From contig CAVRXD010000006.1 of the NCBI GenBank assembly GCA_963725065.1, positions 43,655 to 107,654 on the forward strand: a stretch of DNA of 64,000 bases, written 5' to 3'. How positions within the stretch are numbered: the stretch's first letter is position 1; each line of letters begins with the position of its first letter. The DNA is from VAZQ01 sp963725065 (lineage in GTDB: Bacteria; Pseudomonadota; Alphaproteobacteria; Rhizobiales; Xanthobacteraceae). Position numbers and translations under genes: made by a program. The notes beneath the pieces are model-generated. The model searched no databases. It was not told the DNA's origin and saw nothing but the letters and a program-made list of their open reading frames with translations. Shown here one piece after another: positions 62,458 to 64,000 of the stretch.

Positions 62458-63510
62458 TCAGTCGAAATAACGCTGGAGCGGTCCCGTTCTGCGGACGTCC
62501 AATGTCACGCAATGAGCCCCGCCGCCAAGAAGTTTGGAGTGCCGCAACTGGAGAGGGATGACATCGAGACCTTCCTTCTCCAGAAGCCGCATCAGAGAAG
62601 GCTGACTTCGATCGACTACGACTAAATTCGGATTGACGCTGAACACATTCATGTCGATCCAGTCACTGCCAATGCACTTGGACAAATAGTCGGCGTCGTA
62701 TCTGTCGGTGTTCTCCATCGGCGGGCTGTAGATAACTTTCCACTGCTTCAAAATCTTGGGCAGGGTGTCATCATTGAGACGCGCGGGATTGACGAGAACC
62801 AATCCGGGCCGTAGGGCCACCAGGGTCGAGTCGATATGGCTGCCGAAATAGACGTCCTTGAGGAAGTGGACACGATACTGCTCGCCCAAAATCGATTGCA
62901 GCCAATGTCCGCCCAGTTCGTTACCCGTGGCGCTGACCAGATAGATCAAATCCCGGCCGAACCGCAGGACGTTTGCCGCATCAAAAGCCGGTTCATCGTT
63001 GCGGGGCGTGGGCTTGTCGAGGTCGACGCCCTCGAAGAGCGAATCCAACAGCATGGGTTTGGGGGCGCTGTACCACTTTGCGCCTGACTTCATATAGTCC
63101 ATCAGCAATGTGCGATAGCTGAATGTCTCCTGCGCGCGGCTGCGGATGACGTTCGGCGTTTCTATGATTTGGTCGCCGATGACCAGCAGAATATCGCGGG
63201 GGCAATAATTGTAGTATCCCTGAGACTCCCAATGGATCGTTGAAAATCCGGCGTCGTGCGGCCATGTCTGAGGACGTCTGACGACGACGCCCAAGCCTTC
63301 CAGGATTCTCGCGAACTCGTTCAGATCCTCTTCCGTCTCTTCAATCACCTGTTGCGGAAAGGGACCGCGGGGAATTTCGGCCAGTGAACGGTCAGGAAAT
63401 TCTGCGACCTGGGTGCTGCGGTCCGGCGTCGGGAATCGCGCGTTCAGCGGATTGCCTACGATGACTTCTTCCAGTTGATCCCACTCATTGCAACTCCACA
63501 CCCTTGACAT
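62458..63510 (-). CDS. Amidinotransferase (AGAT/StrB1/CyrA family)
   Basis: The 350-residue enzyme resembles arginine:glycine amidinotransferase in IRSRAQETFSYRTLLMDYMKSGAKWYSAPKP. Numbered from ATG 63519, the triad is Asp180 in AFDAANVLRFG, His228 in FGSHIDSTLVALRPG and Cys337 in GGGAHCVTLDVRR, spaced as in AGAT. It transfers the amidino group of arginine to an amine through a Cys-amidino intermediate. The first ATG (63519) is one base from GAGGAGG; ATG 63510 has an 11-base spacing and is preferred. First gene of the synthetase operon, so it probably makes a guanidino building block. Confidence 0.9.
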   Translation of the reverse strand: MSRVWSCNEWDQLEEVIVGNPLNARFPTPDRSTQVAEFPDRSLAEIPRGPFPQQVIEETEEDLNEFARILEGLGVVVRRPQTWPHDAGFSTIHWESQGYYNYCPRDILLVIGDQIIETPNVIRSRAQETFSYRTLLMDYMKSGAKWYSAPKPMLLDSLFEGVDLDKPTPRNDEPAFDAANVLRFGRDLIYLVSATGNELGGHWLQSILGEQYRVHFLKDVYFGSHIDSTLVALRPGLVLVNPARLNDDTLPKILKQWKVIYSPPMENTDRYDADYLSKCIGSDWIDMNVFSVNPNLVVVDRSQPSLMRLLEKEGLDVIPLQLRHSKLLGGGAHCVTLDVRRTGPLQRYFD

Positions 63511-63757
63511 TTGTAACATGCCTCCTCGCTGCTCTGAGCCGACAATGACTGGCCCTATGTGCTCTGGGCCACGTCGGCTGGAGCGCTTCCCGCTCGAATA
63601 ACTTGACGTTCCCTCGATTCGAAAACCCTACACCGTCTTCACCGTCGCGCGGAATTGCCGAAGAAGTCAGCGCGCGCCCGTTGCCGCGTCGGACGTCCTT
63701 ACGGCCTCGAGGACAAAGTTGCCGACCGCAACAATGTCCTTCATCGGGGTCATTAAG
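63511..63757 (-). promoter_or_regulatory. Upstream region of the amidinotransferase/synthetase operon
   Basis: About 250 bp with no gene, between the IS remnant and the amidinotransferase start. It should hold the operon promoter. I cannot identify -35/-10 boxes with confidence; the segment around 63596-63640 is less GC-rich than its surroundings. Confidence 0.35.
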
Positions 63758-64000
63758 GCAGCGCGGAGTGCAGATTGGGAGAGGCTCTGTCTCGTTTGGT
63801 TAACGACGTTGCGCGGTTTGCCCTGTCGGCCGCGACCGAGGTAGACGTCGGCCGAGATCAGGTTAGCTGCTTGGCGGCGTCGGATGGGTGTAGGCTGCTG
63901 CAAAGGCCTCGACCTGAGTTCCCAGGTCGCCGGGCAGATTGTAGTTCTCCGGCAGGATGCGGTCTATCAGCGTCGGGTGCCAGCGTTCGATCTTGCCCTG
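63758..64000 (-). mobile_element. IS remnant with transposase C-terminal part (copy 2, runs off the window)
   Basis: Minus-strand reading from 64000 gives GKIERWHPTLIDRILPENYN and LPGDLGTQVEAFAAAYTHP, the end of an integrase core, where the Glu of GKIERWH is the third acidic residue of the DDE triad. A frameshift follows, then NLISADVYLGRG, matching the N-L-T-P-A-D-V-Y-F-G-R-G ending of such transposases. The 65-bp repeat (63758-63822) closes it. The remaining coding part lies beyond the window. Confidence 0.75.

Overview
This GC-rich window looks like chromosome from an alphaproteobacterium of the Hyphomicrobiales, close to Bradyrhizobium or Xanthobacteraceae. The clues are several orphan Bug/TctC receptors, an HWE-type histidine kinase, a CIRCE-controlled groESL pair, an Omp31-type barrel protein and short palindromic intergenic repeats of a kind common in that order. 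This placement comes from gene content and protein style; no rRNA or tRNA gene was found to confirm it.

Layout. 1-9 kb: a partial Old Yellow Enzyme-type oxidoreductase, a secreted phosphodiester glycosidase-like protein, a Bug receptor divergent from a metallo-beta-lactamase-fold/amidohydrolase pair, an unknown 423-residue protein, a polar amino acid-type binding protein and an exported arylformamidase-like hydrolase. 9-20.6 kb: a 1125-residue SAM/cyclase/ATPase regulator, small secreted proteins, a winged-helix/TPR regulator, two further Bug receptors, a membrane cyclic-nucleotide-binding protein and a MetA-type outer-membrane protein. 20.9-25.1 kb: an amino-sugar block in which murQ diverges from a BadF-type kinase, a SIS-domain gene broken by a one-base frameshift, and nagA, with a 21-bp near-perfect palindrome in the divergent promoter region. 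25-34 kb: a class A penicillin-binding protein with a nuclease-fold tail, a LysR regulator, small proteins and a MASE1/PAS/HWE histidine kinase. 34-39 kb: a GntR regulator divergent from a TRAP transporter operon that continues into a type II dehydroquinase and an overlapping partner gene, probably a carbon-source uptake unit. 39-43.4 kb: small basic or low-complexity proteins and groESL. 43.4-47 kb: decayed DNA with two related broken Bug copies, a porin-like gene and palindromic repeats. 47.3-50.1 kb: an XRE regulator with a PyrD-like/PyrK-like pair. 50.4-52.3 kb: a TPR/2-oxoglutarate oxygenase-like protein and a ribbon-helix-helix protein.

The most distinctive region is 52.65-63.5 kb, all on the minus strand. 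In transcription order it holds an amidinotransferase with an intact Asp-His-Cys triad, two tandem membrane-bound single-module peptide synthetases of about 1,430-1,460 residues (N-terminal anchor, adenylation domain, carrier domain, then multiple membrane segments and left-handed beta-helix repeats, as in the Pls/PosA poly-amino-acid synthetases), and a TraX/acyltransferase-like membrane protein. I infer that this cluster makes a guanidino- or otherwise cationic homopeptide-like product. Remnants of one integrase-type insertion sequence lie on both sides of the synthetase-2/amidinotransferase unit. One of them overlaps the 3' end of synthetase 2 and has probably replaced its C-terminal tail.
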